64,000 nt of DNA from Eublepharis macularius (GCF_028583425.1 NC_072793.1:59959028-60023027); one strand, 5' to 3'. Positions 8,755 through 19,500 are shown, counted from the stretch's first letter. Program-made: numbers and translations. Notes: a model not told the origin generated them from the letters alone.

Positions 8755-11700
8755 CTAATTCTCCATTCTTATTCCTCCCTTCGCACAGTCCGAATAATAA
8801 AGATCTCTGATTTGTCTATATTGAAACCAATCATAGTCTCGGGACAACTCTTGTTGTGTCTTTATTCTAGTTTTAGAAAATTCTATTTGAGTTATCTCCT
8901 TATACGTTAAACACTGTTGCTCGTTATCGACCGTTCTTGGATCAATTACTTCATACGGAACCACCCAGGAGGGAGTTCCTTCCTGTAGGTAATCTTTATA
9001 TTTCTTCCAAACTGTGAAGAGGCTTCTCCGAATATAGTGGTGTAGAAACATAGAATCTGCTTTCACTTTATCATACCATAAATATGCATGCCATCCAAAC
9101 AGTTTTTTGTATCCCTCTAAGGCCAGCAATTTGCGATTTTCCAGCGTCATCCAATCTTTCAGCCATACCAGACAGATTGCATCATAATAAAGTCTCAGGT
9201 TGGGCAGTTGCATTCCACCCCTTTCTTTTGCATCCTGCAACACTTTCATTTTCACCCTAGGCTTCCTGCCTGCCCACACAAACTCCGATATTTTCCTCTG
9301 CCATTTTTCAAATTGTTTAGAGTCCCGAATAATTGGTATTGTCTGTAACAAAAACATCACTCTTGGCAAAACATTCATCTTGACTGCTGCAATTCTTCCC
9401 AACCATGACAAATTCAATCTATTCCACTTAATCAAGTCCTGCTCTATTTGAGTCCATAATTTCTCATAATTGTTCTTAAATAGATCTATATTTTTTGCAG
9501 TTAGTTCTATTCCCAAATATTTTACCTTGCTTGTTACTTCACAGTCAGTTATTTCCGTTAATAACTGTTGTTTTTGTTTAGTCATATTTTTGCATAATAT
9601 CTTTGATTTCTTTTTATTTACATAAAAACCTGCCAAGTCTCCGAACTCTTTGATTTTATCTATTACCTTAGACATGTTTTCAATTGGATCTTCCACAATT
9701 AACATTATGTCATCTGCAAATGCTCTGACCTTATAGGAAAAGTCCTTTATCTTTATTCCACGGATTGCATCATCTTCTCGGATCTGTATCATCAGAATTT
9801 CCAATACCAAAATAAACAACAGTGGAGACAACGGGCAACCTTGTCTTGTACCTTTCCCTATGGTCAGTTTCTTGGTCGCCTCATCATTCACCACAATTGC
9901 TGCACTTTGGTCTCTGTAAATTTCTTTAACTGCGCTTATGAATCTTTCTCCCATTTGTAGCAGTTCCATAGTTGCAAACATAAAGTCCCAGTTCAAATTG
10001 TCAAATGCTTTTTCGGCGTCTACAAAGAAGAACCCAACCTCTTTATCGCAACGCCTGTCATAGTATTCAATAGCATTTATGACTGTCCTTAAATTATCTC
10101 TAATTTGTCTATTTGGAAGAAAACCTGCTTGTTCTTCCCCAATAGCCTCAGCTAACCATCCCTTTAGCCTCTCTGCCAAGATCTTCGCAAAGATCTTGTA
10201 GTCATTATTAAGTAAGGAAATAGGTCTGTAATTTTTAACGTTTGTCAAGTCCTGTCCCTCTTTAGGGATCAATGATATGTTAGCTTCACTCCAAGTATCT
10301 GGAGTTCTTTGGTCTCTCAAGACACCATTGATCACCTCTTTTAAAAATGGCGCCAGCTCATTGGCCATTACCTTATAAAATTTTGCTGTAAGTCCATCAG
10401 GCCCTGGCGCTTTTCCCAAATTTGTTGACTGTATTGCTTTCTTTATTTCTTCCTCTGTTATTTCACTGTTTAATTTAACTCTCCAGTCTTCCGAGATTAT
10501 TGGGAGTTTTACTTTTCCCAAATATGTCGCTATTGAATCTTTTTTCACTTCTTTTTTCCCATACAATTTGGCGTAAAATTTGTAAAAGGCTCTACTAATG
10601 GCAGTCTGTTCCAAATGCACTTTATTGTCCTCACATATCTTATTTATTATCTTTTTTTCTTTTCTCTTCTTCAGTTGCCATGCCAAATATTTCCCAGGTT
10701 TATTTGCACCTTCAAACGACTTTTGATTCATTCTTTTCAAATTCCATTCCAATTCTCTATTATTCATTGCCATCAACTGCTCTTGTAAAATTTTGATATC
10801 CTGATAAATTTTCTTCTTCCCTGGTCTTTTCTTTAGTTGTATTTCTTTGGCTTTTATTTTCTCCATAATCTCCTGTCTCTTCTCCTCTCGTTTCTTTCGT
10901 GCTCTTCCATTTAAATCCATTAGTATGCCTCTAATTACTGCTTTATATGCATCCCAAACCTTATTGGTTGGTACTTCTCGGTTCATGTTATGTTGTATGA
11001 AGAACTTAGTTTCCCTTCTCAGCATCTCCATATTTTCTCCCTCCTGTAACAAATCCTCATTTATTCTCCATCCTTTCCTCTTATTTCTTTTCCCAAACTT
11101 CCACATAATTGGATTATGATCTGAGCCTACCATAGGCATTATTTCAGCATCCTTAGTCCAAAGCACTAAATCCTTTGAGGCCCAGATCATGTCAATACGT
11201 GATAAAGTAGAGTGTCTTGCGGAGAAAAATGTATACTGTCTACTTGTGGGATTCCGCGTTCTCCATACATCTTCCAAAGTTTCCTGCTGCACTAATGCAA
11301 AGAACGTCTTTGGCAAAAGTCCTCTTTTCTTTTGTGCAATTACTGATTTTTTGTCCTGTTCCAAATTTGTAATTCCATTGAAGTCTCCTGCAAGGATTAT
11401 CTGATCATATGAAAGTTCATCTAATTGCTTCCTTAAATCCTCAAAGAAGCTCTCTTTGGCACCATTTGGTGCATAAATTCCAATAACCAACACTTTTTTT
11501 AAATTCCATGTACATTCCACTGCTATAAATCTGGCTTCCACATCTCTAATCATTAATTTTGGCTGTAGCTCCTCTTTAATATATAATACCACTCCCTTTT
11601 TTTTCTTTTTTGAGGCCGCTACAAAATCAGTGCCCAACGTACTCACTTTAAGGTATTTTACATCCTGATTTCTGATATGGGTCTCTTGCAAACATACAAT

Positions 11701-11802
11701 GTCACATTTTTGTTTTACTAGCCAGTGGAAAGTACTTTTTCTCTTTTTGGGTGAATTAAGTCCATTTACATTCCAAGATAAAACTTTACACTCCATATTC
11801 AT
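8755..11802 (-). CDS. L1 ORF2 protein: APE endonuclease + reverse transcriptase
   Basis: This 1,015-codon frame encodes the enzyme that nicks the target and copies L1 RNA. The N-terminal apurinic-like endonuclease is complete: N11 and N13 in 'SWNVNGLNS', E40 in 'CLQETH', D140 and N142 in 'AGDFNG', and D228-H229 in 'GSDHN'. The reverse transcriptase has 'GFFFVDAEKAFD' (motif A), 'GTRQGCPLSPLLF' (motif B) and 'FADD' at residues 695-698. Family ORF2 proteins are about 1,250-1,280 residues; this frame stops about 220 residues early because of one frame break, and the C-terminal domain continues at 8,704-8,048. The start ATG overlaps the ORF1 stop (ATGA). Apart from the break, no key residue is missing. 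Confidence 0.93.
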   Translation of the reverse strand: MNMECKVLSWNVNGLNSPKKRKSTFHWLVKQKCDIVCLQETHIRNQDVKYLKVSTLGTDFVAASKKKKKGVVLYIKEELQPKLMIRDVEARFIAVECTWNLKKVLVIGIYAPNGAKESFFEDLRKQLDELSYDQIILAGDFNGITNLEQDKKSVIAQKKRGLLPKTFFALVQQETLEDVWRTRNPTSRQYTFFSARHSTLSRIDMIWASKDLVLWTKDAEIMPMVGSDHNPIMWKFGKRNKRKGWRINEDLLQEGENMEMLRRETKFFIQHNMNREVPTNKVWDAYKAVIRGILMDLNGRARKKREEKRQEIMEKIKAKEIQLKKRPGKKKIYQDIKILQEQLMAMNNRELEWNLKRMNQKSFEGANKPGKYLAWQLKKRKEKKIINKICEDNKVHLEQTAISRAFYKFYAKLYGKKEVKKDSIATYLGKVKLPIISEDWRVKLNSEITEEEIKKAIQSTNLGKAPGPDGLTAKFYKVMANELAPFLKEVINGVLRDQRTPDTWSEANISLIPKEGQDLTNVKNYRPISLLNNDYKIFAKILAERLKGWLAEAIGEEQAGFLPNRQIRDNLRTVINAIEYYDRRCDKEVGFFFVDAEKAFDNLNWDFMFATMELLQMGERFISAVKEIYRDQSAAIVVNDEATKKLTIGKGTRQGCPLSPLLFILVLEILMIQIREDDAIRGIKIKDFSYKVRAFADDIMLIVEDPIENMSKVIDKIKEFGDLAGFYVNKKKSKILCKNMTKQKQQLLTEITDCEVTSKVKYLGIELTAKNIDLFKNNYEKLWTQIEQDLIKWNRLNLSWLGRIAAVKMNVLPRVMFLLQTIPIIRDSKQFEKWQRKISEFVWAGRKPRVKMKVLQDAKERGGMQLPNLRLYYDAICLVWLKDWMTLENRKLLALEGYKKLFGWHAYLWYDKVKADSMFLHHYIRRSLFTVWKKYKDYLQEGTPSWVVPYEVIDPRTVDNEQQCLTYKEITQIEFSKTRIKTQQELSRDYDWFQYRQIRDLYYSDCAKGGIRMEN

Positions 11803-12698
11803 AGCCTTGTTGTTGGTAAGTCCTTTTCATTGTCCCTCATAAACTTTTCCATCTCAAATTCAGATCTGATGCGCTTTTTCATTCCTCCAAATTCAAAAGA
11901 TATCCCTTCCGGTAATTCCCATCTATATCTTATTTTCATATCCTTCAAATTCTGCACAAGCACTTTATATTTTTTCCGATCAAGCAACACCGATCTGGGT
12001 AGCTCCTTCATAATGATAATCGTCTTGCCATCGACTACCAATGGATCTTGAAACTGTTTACTCACTATCATTTCTCTCATATTCCTTGTCGTGAATTGCA
12101 CAATCACGTCCCTTGGTAATTTCCTCTGGGCCGCGAATCTGGAGTTTATTCGGTACACAACATCCAGGGTAGCCACAACTTCCTCCTCCTCCTTTCCCAG
12201 GTATTCAGCTAACACTTCAGTCACCTGTTCTTGTGCTGTCTTTGTCTCTATTTCCGGCAGACCTCGAAACCTCAGCTGTTTCTCCATATATTTACTCTCC
12301 GCAACCGCCATTCTCCCCCTTATCACTCTCATATCCGTTCGTTGCGTCTCTGTAAGATTCTCCATCGCTTTTTCCACAACATTAACTTTCTGCTGCGCTG
12401 CCTGTAGATCGGTTTGTATTGTTTCCATTCCCTTCTTCACCTCTGCCAATTCGTTTTTTACTGTCTCTTTAACATCTTTAACTTCTCTCACCAACTCCTG
12501 TTTTGTCTCCTTCAATTCCTTTAACATTTCCAGGAATTTTTTGTCCAAATTCTCAGTGGCTGTTTGCCACTCTTTCTTCGACATCGTGGGGCTTGATTTA
12601 CCTCGCTCCCACAAGTCTGCACGTTTCCTTAGCTCTGTGGCGTCTAAATTGATGTCCCTTTGAAGTAATTTAAATGTCCCGGTTCTTAAAATAAACAA
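11799..12698 (-). CDS. L1 ORF1 protein: trimeric RNA-binding chaperone
   Basis: This 299-residue protein would coat L1 RNA in cis as a trimer. Residues of about 45-130 form a heptad-rich coiled coil with many K/E/L repeats ('KFLEMLKELKETKQELVREV'). An RRM-like central domain follows, starting near 'RQLRFRGLP'-type sequence (here 'EKQLRFRGLPEIE'), and then a C-terminal domain with 'LPRDVIVQF' and 'RKKYKVLVQNLKDM'. These are the conserved blocks of vertebrate L1 ORF1p. The frame is uninterrupted. The ATG at 12,698 gives the full family length; a second Met before 'SKKEW' is possible. The stop overlaps the ORF2 start by the tetranucleotide ATGA. Confidence 0.9.
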   Translation of the reverse strand: MFILRTGTFKLLQRDINLDATELRKRADLWERGKSSPTMSKKEWQTATENLDKKFLEMLKELKETKQELVREVKDVKETVKNELAEVKKGMETIQTDLQAAQQKVNVVEKAMENLTETQRTDMRVIRGRMAVAESKYMEKQLRFRGLPEIETKTAQEQVTEVLAEYLGKEEEEVVATLDVVYRINSRFAAQRKLPRDVIVQFTTRNMREMIVSKQFQDPLVVDGKTIIIMKELPRSVLLDRKKYKVLVQNLKDMKIRYRWELPEGISFEFGGMKKRIRSEFEMEKFMRDNEKDLPTTRL

Positions 12699-13520
12699 GA
12701 GACGTTTACAAAATCCAAAATGTCGGGCGTCTTTTCTCTATGGTTTTTCTATAGTCTTTTTATAATCCAAGATGTCCTACTTCCGCTCCTGTTGAAGTCA
12801 ATGCCCTTCCCTTTTCAAAAATGGCGATTCCCTTCTTCCTGTCCTTCGATAGGGACCTTCTCTCACAAGCACCTCTATCGCTGTTACGCACTTCCTGTTT
12901 GCCGACTCTCCACTGCAGCTCTCGCGATGATAGAAGTTTTCTCACAGCCTGCTATCGCTTTATAACCACAGGTATGGTAAACAATTATCTATTTTCTTCA
13001 ATAACTTTCTTTAACTTAGTCCTTTTTCTAGTCAAATTCTTGCCGGATCTTTTTCTCAATATAGTCCATCTGTTGCAGTTTAAAAGTTCACTTTAAAACC
13101 TCATTACTTTAAACAATCTGTCCCGGTTTGAGAGATAGTGATCTTTACCTTTTCACACGTCTTTCTGGGTTGTAATCACTGCTTCGATTTCAAATTTTCT
13201 TCCGAAATTAGTTTCCCCTGCTGAAGCTTGGGCATGAAGATCTTATGCCAGTCGCACTGGCCCCGGATCTGCCGCAGAGATTTATGCCGACCTGTCTTAG
13301 GGTGGGACCTCAAGGGACGAGAGAGAATCCTTAGTGCAGAACCCCCCTCGCCCGAGATCAACGCACCCTGAGGTACTTAAGCATTCTTTGCCTGTTCCCC
13401 GCCTGGGAGCAGGTGGCCGCGGGCTGAAATTGCCCCTCCGGCCGCTGGAAACGGCAGCCCGGTCAGCTCCACTATTGGAGCTGCGTTAGACCTCCATGGA
13501 TCCCAAACCGGAAGTCTCTC
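12699..13520 (-). promoter_or_regulatory. L1 5' UTR with GC-rich presumed internal promoter
   Basis: About 820 bp separate the 5' target duplication from the ORF1 ATG. The outer part (about 13,380-13,520) is rich in G+C and CpG, including 'ccgcgg', 'ccggccgctg' and 'cggaag' type motifs, as expected for an internal RNA polymerase II promoter of an L1. The inner part is pyrimidine-rich on the plus strand. Promoter activity is inferred from position and composition only. Confidence 0.6.
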
Positions 13521-13538
13521 GAGTTCATCGCTATTTTC
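13521..13538. repeat. Target-site duplication, 5' side of the L1
   Basis: This is identical to 7,297-7,314. It marks the exact 5' end of the element at 13,520 and shows that the L1 is not 5'-truncated. Confidence 0.95.
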
Positions 13539-14529
13539 ATAAACACATACATGAGAGTCATTTCACTCACACATTCAGATATATTACTCTCCCTAGCCTC
13601 GTGCATTCCTTAAATTCAGAAAGTCATGGAATGAGAAAGGATGAGATTCCTCATCCTGCCATCTCACAACCAGCAAAGGCTAAAGCTGCTGAAGCTTCTT
13701 AAACTGAAAATTTGGGGAGCCTAGAAAGCTGTAAGCCCAATGTCAGTAGCGTTCTAGAGAGCTGGAGGGAGGAATGTTTTTAGCCCACTGAAGCACTGTG
13801 CTGTCTTCCATGAAACTTTAGCCAGCGTATGAAACCTTCCATTGCATTACTAGCATATCAGTCATTGTAGGCTCTATCTCTGCACCAGCATGAATGCCCT
13901 GTTGCATTTTTTCTTGTTTTTTTAAGGGTCCCCCCCCTCAATGATAAACAATGTTTCCACAAAACTGCATACAGAATGGGTTTCTTGGAGCCCTCAACCA
14001 TAGGGCATCAATACATGTTCAAACACTGCATCTATATGCTTCCCAGAGACTAGGAACTGCGGTTCAATTAACCTAACCATGGTTAAGGAAATTTAGCCAT
14101 GATTTGGCATAATAGTGCCTGAAGCTAAAGCCAGATAGGGGCTCCAAGTGAATGGTAAGCTGTCAACACTCTGGCTTCAAGGCCTGGCAGACCAGAAGCC
14201 AAAGCCATGCCTCTGCAACCTGATGGGGTCAGACCAAGAGGATGCCAGAAGAAAGTTGGCCGCCAGGGGCATAGACCATTCCCAAACCTTTTTCAGGGCT
14301 GGGAAGAAGTGCTCAGGATTGGCTGGTTCTTCACAAACCAGAGGAAGGGGGAAGGACTTGAAGGAACCATGGGGAGCTACTTAAAGTCCTCCAGGCCAGA
14401 GCAAAGAAGAACATGGTTGGGGCTATGGCTCTAGCTCGGAAAGAGGGGAAGGAGAGATCTAACAGAAGAAGGTGGATCAGAAGTGGACACCTTCCCCTCC
14501 ATGTCTGAGGCCTCTGCAGGGGTGGAGAG
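13539..14529. other. Unassigned intergenic sequence
   Basis: No gene or confident repeat is visible. Short open frames (for example 14,148-14,434) have no recognisable similarity. 'cctaaccatggttaagg' at about 14,071-14,087 is a small palindrome. Confidence 0.5.
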
Positions 14530-14534
14530 TGAAC

Positions 14535-14931
14535 TGTAAGGATGTCAGACAGCTCTCAAAAGACTTCACTTCAGGAGTTAAAGGTTCTTTATTATTAAAA
14601 TGCCAGTTTCATGCACGTATGCCATCCTTGTTAGGACTGGTGGCTACAGACAAGCTTGAAGCAGACGAAGGTTCCCTCTGGCTCCTCCTAATTCCCCCCT
14701 CCCTTCCTTCTGGCAGTCCTCGAACTCTGCAAGCAGGGAACCAGGCTGTGGGAATCATAGACTTCGCAAGGCCAAGCAGGCTCCCAGACTCAGGAGAGAT
14801 TACAGCAGGAATCAACAACCACTTCCCATTCTCAGTTTCCCACCCCAGGTACAAGCGACAGAATCACTACAACAGCATCACCTTCGGCTACAGGGGTATT
14901 AAATATGTCAGGTGATCCTGAGCACCTTACA
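14535..14931 (-). mobile_element. Solo LTR of a retrovirus-like element
   Basis: The 397-bp unit begins TGTAAGG and ends CCTTACA, so it has the TG...CA termini of an LTR inside short inverted repeats. TGAAC at 14,530-14,534 is repeated at 14,932-14,936, a perfect 5-bp target duplication. On the minus strand there is a TATA-like 'ATATTTAATA' near 14,905 and 'AATAATAAAG' near 14,590, in the order promoter then poly(A) signal, so the minus strand is taken as the sense strand. No internal coding region remains: recombination between two LTRs probably removed it. The lineage cannot be told from the LTR alone. Confidence 0.75.
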
Positions 14932-15055
14932 TGAACTTGCGATACCCTTCAGCAGCCTCATTTCTGAGGAGGCGGATGTGCAACACCTTCGCTCAACACC
15001 TGCCACATTGTTAGATGTCCTTTCCTTTGAGCCACTAGCACTAGCCCACCTCTTC

Positions 15056-15725
15056 ACAAGTCATAGAATCATAGTGCTGGAAGGGGTCTTACAGACCATC
15101 TAGTCCAACCTCCTGCCCAATGCAGGAACTGCCTGAAGCATTCCCGGTAAGTGTTCGTCCAGCCACTCCTTGAAGACTGCCAATGAGAGGGAACTCACCA
15201 CATCCCTGGGCAGCCAATTCCACTACTAAATTACTCTTAACATGAAGAAGTTGTTCCTAATGTCCAGCTGGTACCTTCTCTCCTGTAGTTTAAACTCATT
15301 GTTTCGAGTTCTATCTACTGTTCCCAACAGGAACAGCTCCCTTCCCTCCCCTCTCCTAAATGACGGCCTTTTAAATACTTAAAGAGAGCCACCTCCACTT
15401 CTCCAAACAGAACATTTCCAGGTTCCACAGTCTTTTCTCGTACAGCTTGGTCTACAGGCCGCTGATCATCCTGGTTGTTCTCCTCTGCACCTGTTCCAAT
15501 TTGTCCACATTCTTTTTGAAATGAGGCCTCCAGAACTGCATATAATACTCCCAAGTTGGACCTGACCAACACGGTATATAGTGGGACAATGACATCCTGT
15601 GATTTAGATGTTATGCCTATGTTGATACACCCCAAGATTGCATTTGCCATTTTTTGCTGCTGCATCACACTGACTGCTCATATTTTGCTTCTCATCCAGC
15701 CACACACCAAGATCTTATTCACACA
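15056..15725 (-). mobile_element. CR1 LINE 3' end (5'-truncated)
   Basis: On the minus strand the sequence ends in 'ATGATTCTATGA', the characteristic CR1 terminus, preceded by 'GGTTGGACTAGATGG'. Upstream, it encodes the C-terminus of CR1 ORF2 in one frame: 'LGTVDRTRNNEFKLQERRYQ', then a block corresponding to 'LPRDVV' and 'FKEWLDEHLPG'. In-frame stops and frame shifts are present, so the copy is dead. No poly(A) tail is expected for CR1. The 5' limit near 15,725 is approximate. Confidence 0.85.
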
Positions 15726-16274
15726 AGCAAACCAGCATTAGAAAACAAGAGTTGGAATAGGTATGCATACCATAGTTTTGTGCTATCCTGGGTTTGGTAT
15801 GATGTCTGAACTGACAAATCATAGTTATGGCCTTTACTCTTTCTCCAGAAATCTCTGAGTTATAAAAACAGGACGGCCAAGTACATGGGTGAGGAGGGGG
15901 GAGGGGGAGGAAGCAGATAACCAGCTCTAGACAATGTGTTTGTGTGTATATTTGGATGACTAAAACATGATGTCAGCTTTCAGCTGTGACTGATGCTAAC
16001 TATGACTGGTGTGTTGTTTGCAGATCTCCAGTATATATAAGACTCCTTTGTAGGTATTCCCCGCTCCAGCTCTCCACCCCCGACACCACTCTCCTGGCTA
16101 GCGGGAGGAAAGGCAAGGGAACAGGCCTCCTGGGCATACCCTTGGGGTGGCACAACAACGTCACTTCTGGAAGTGAAATCAGTACACCATCCTGGGAGTG
16201 CTCCCACACTTCGCAGTGGGCCGGTTTGGGCTTGTCAGGTTCTCTTACCCACCCCGCTGGAGGAGGAGGACCCA

Positions 16275-16426
16275 GCACTCACCTTTTTGTTTGTCTCTGT
16301 GCATGCACAAAGCATGGGAGTGCTCCCGGGACGGTGCAATGACGTCACTCCTCGAAGTGACATCATTACGCTGCCTTGGGAGCGTGCTCTTTGCACATGC
16401 ATGAAGACAAACAAAAAGGTGAGTGC
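16275..16426. repeat. Long imperfect palindrome with central TGACGTCA
   Basis: GCACTCACCTTTTTGTTTGT at the left is answered by ACAAACAAAAAGGTGAGTGC at the right, and the arms stay complementary inward ('tgcatgcacaaagca' against 'tttgcacatgcatg'). The centre contains 'caatgacgtcactcc' and an inverted 'gaagtgacatcattac'. It looks like a fold-back DNA element or part of a larger GC-rich squamate repeat running from about 16,040. It is non-coding. Confidence 0.6.
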
Positions 16427-16429
16427 CAG

Positions 16430-19250
16430 TTCCTCCCTCCCACCAGGAGAATAAGGGGACCTTGCAATCCTACTCCTTTGCTAAAATAGTAATAGTGCAA
16501 TCCAGTCTTACTTGATTGTAAGCTTAGCCTGGAGTAACTCTGCATAGGACTACATAGTCATGTATAGCACTGCAATGAAGGCTACAAAGTTAGCCTTTGG
16601 GTATTTATACATCATGGAAAAGTGTATTGCCCCAGGCCACACCTCCCTTTTTTGCCACTCACCAATCCCCAGCATAGAATGTTCCTCAAAAGAGGTCTAG
16701 AATTTCCGCAATATCACTCCCTCTTAGTGACACGTCAGCTCAGTCCAATGTTGGTGTCTTGCTAGCTTCCAAACCATGTAGGTATGGAGCCAGCCATGAC
16801 AACTAGAAAGGAGGTAGTTAAAAGGGAAAGGGGAAGAACTTCTACTGTCAAATAACTTATGTGTCCCTCTATTGCTGTTCTATGTGGTGCAGAGCAGAAG
16901 GAGCCTCAGGTAGGAGGAAGCTTACCCAAGGGTCTCATTTCTGGAAGATGAGAATCACTGTGGAGCAAGATGCCACCTCAGAAGTCACCTGATCTGCCCT
17001 CACAGAAGGGGGAAAAAGGATCTCTAACAGAGGAGAGCTATAGAGAGAACTGCCCCCCCCCCAGTGAATACACCTGAGGCTCATCTCATCAATGAGTGTT
17101 TTGCTTGATTTCCTGCCTGTAGGCATGAGGAAGGCAGACATCCCACCGACTCTTATCCATCAAAGTAGGAAACACAGAGGATCATCCCATGACTTGAATC
17201 TGTTTCAATACCCAGTCATGCTTTCGCCGCACAAAAATATGAGAGGGCTACAGTGAGAAAGCAGGAAGAAACAGCCATTATTTTTACATAGGAAATGAGT
17301 TGTGACTTTTCTTTTGTGTCTTTCCTCTGAGGGCATTGCAGATGCGCATGCTCATCTTTAGTGACTCAGCAACCATTACTCATCTCCCCATTTCCACAAG
17401 AAGTTAAGATCATCAGTAAGATAACCAGAATGTTATTCTAAATGTTTGCCTGTGCATGCAAAGGTGTATTGGAAATGCAAGAATGGGGAAGCGTTGGGAG
17501 TTGGTTTCCTGGAACTGCAATTAAAAAGTTGTGTATGAAAACTACTACAATAATGTTGAACCAGATGGAGGTGATATTGGCATGGTGAAAGAGAGACAGG
17601 GGAAAAAATTCAGTGAACTCAAAGCTTTCACCATGTCAATTTATTACTGGTTTAACTTCCTCCTACTTGTCTCTTCTGAGATCAACTTAACCCACGCAAA
17701 ATGTAAATGCTTCGATTAAAAACATGCTTAAATCTTCTTCCTAGATTATGCTAGGCAATATCAATTTTAATTCCTTCTATGATTTGCTCTGCTAGTAATG
17801 CAAAATTGACTCAAAAACCATTGCAGGGCTAAAGAAGGTTTTTACAAACAGATGGCCCTATTGGCCGCAGCATCGTTATAGGTTCCTCCACTAATGCACA
17901 GAAATAATTCACAGTAAGTAATGCACATCTCCATTAGATGGCGGTATTATACAAGATTGTAAATGTAGAGAGGAAAGGTGGACCAGGGACAGGCTCTCTC
18001 ACACCCATATATGGTCTACTTACAGGCCAATAGGTGGAGACCTGTTTTTCCTGTTCTTTCAAGTAAGCTTGACTCAACCTATACAGTTTTCAAACTGCTC
18101 AGATCTTACAAAAGCACCCATGGAAGAAAAGAAGTGCTTTAAGTGTTTCTCAGCCGTAAGCTATTTCCACATCACGATCTGCTGGAAAACAAATTAGGAC
18201 AAAAAATGTTTGCTATCAGCAAAGACATTATCTCAGCTGTTTCTGAAAACATATTTTGCAGTAACTCTTGGAACTATATTGATGTATTTTGCTGGACTGT
18301 TATGCCAGCATTACTTTGAGATCTCAGGGAGGCTGACAGGCATTTCCAGCAGAAAAGATTCGAAGGATGACATCCCTTTAAAAAGTAGCCTAGCAAGAGT
18401 TCTAGGCAAAGCATGATTTTGATTGAATCACCTGAGTCATGCTCTTGCAAAAGAATAGTGCAGGGCAAGGACCAGTGCAGGGGAAGTAAAGAAGGTAAAG
18501 AAGAGTGAGGCAGAGAGAGGGTGCTCAACTAGAGCGGCTGCTTAGAGAGCTCCCAGCAGAAAAGCATATGCAGAAGTTAATACTGCAAATGCAATCTAGA
18601 AAGGCCGGATCACAAACCAGAGGGATAAATCAAAGTGCACTGGATCTGCCAAAGAATATCTGGTGCGCTAACAAACAATACCAGGGAAAACTCTGCCTTA
18701 ATTCTCCCCATTGTGTCAATAAGTAAGGACTTCATTGGTCTCAAAATAGCAGGCAATTTGAGGTACCAGATGTGGGAAGATACTTTTCAAGCTAAAAGCA
18801 AGCACTCAATATTAATTTATCGAAGTCTCTTTGATTCAACTGGATGCAAAAGAAAAAGCCATAATGTAATTGGGAAGCAAATAATGACAAAAATATATGG
18901 ATGCACACACTTGGATTTTCTAGATGCATAAAATATATTACTACAAAGGTGTTTGCAAAGGCAAAAGATTATTCTTACATGAAGCTTAAAATTTGCATGT
19001 TTAAGATATTTATTCTAGAAACAGTGGGAGAGAGGACAAGAACAGGCATGTTTGGATTACTGGCAAAACACAGAGTTCTAAAAGAGAACATTTCATTCAA
19101 AACGAATGAGCTCAGTGTACTGGCAAAACATAGACATTTAAGCAAATCATCACTGTCTTCTAGAAATGTTCCATAGATAATTTGCATGTGCTGCTATCGT
19201 TACTGTATCTGTGCATGACTTAAAGAAATCCAACTAAAAAAGTAAGTTTT
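16430..19250. other. Unassigned intergenic sequence
   Basis: No gene is recognised. A degenerate piece of the 'GCAATCCTAAGCAGAGTTACT' palindrome family may lie at about 16,496-16,555 ('tggagtaactctgcatagga'). Nothing else is assigned with confidence. Confidence 0.45.
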
Positions 19251-19254
19251 AAAA

Positions 19255-19500
19255 TATACCCAGCTGGAACTCGGTGGAACGGAGTTCCGGAACCTCTTGA
19301 AAATGGTGACATGGCTGGTGGCCCCGCCCCCTGATCTCCAGACAGAGGGGAGTTTAGATTCCCTGCCGTGCCATGGCGCAGAGGGCAATCTAAACTCCCC
19401 TCTGTCTGGACATCAGGGGGCGGGGCCACCAGCCATGTGACCATTTTCTCTGAGGGCAACCCACTGAGTTCTACCACCTCTTTTCCCAGAAAAAAAGCCC
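19255..19500. mobile_element. Fold-back DNA element with about 60-bp hairpin arms
   Basis: Arms at about 19,302-19,362 and 19,386-19,446 are near-perfect inverted repeats (AATGGTGACATGGCTGGTGG on the left; AATGGTCACATGGCTGGTGG on the right after reverse complementing), each running on through 'GGAGTTTAGATT'. Outside them, 'GGAACTCGGTGG' and its inverted partner 'CCCACTGAGTTCTACC' extend the symmetry. The family is recognisable from other squamate sequence, but the outer ends and target duplication are not clear. Confidence 0.6.

Larger units (their letters stand above)
7315..13520 (-). mobile_element. Full-length L1 (LINE-1) retrotransposon, recent insertion
   Basis: A 6,206-bp element lies between perfect 18-bp direct repeats. 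On the minus strand it carries a GC-rich 5' UTR (12,699-13,520), ORF1 (12,698-11,799), ORF2 (11,802 to about 8,048, with one frame break), a 3' UTR, an AATAAA signal near 7,335 and a short A-rich tail. Both ORFs are otherwise open. The intact duplications and near-intact ORFs indicate a young copy. The two-ORF order, the APE-type endonuclease, the reverse transcriptase and the coiled-coil ORF1 all place it in L1 rather than in CR1, L2 or RTE. Confidence 0.95.

Noticed and set aside
18975-19176. Duplicated 'actggcaaaaca' blocks (19,060 and 19,120) as a coding tandem repeat
   Set aside because: Two short imperfect copies only; no exon signals and no known domain.
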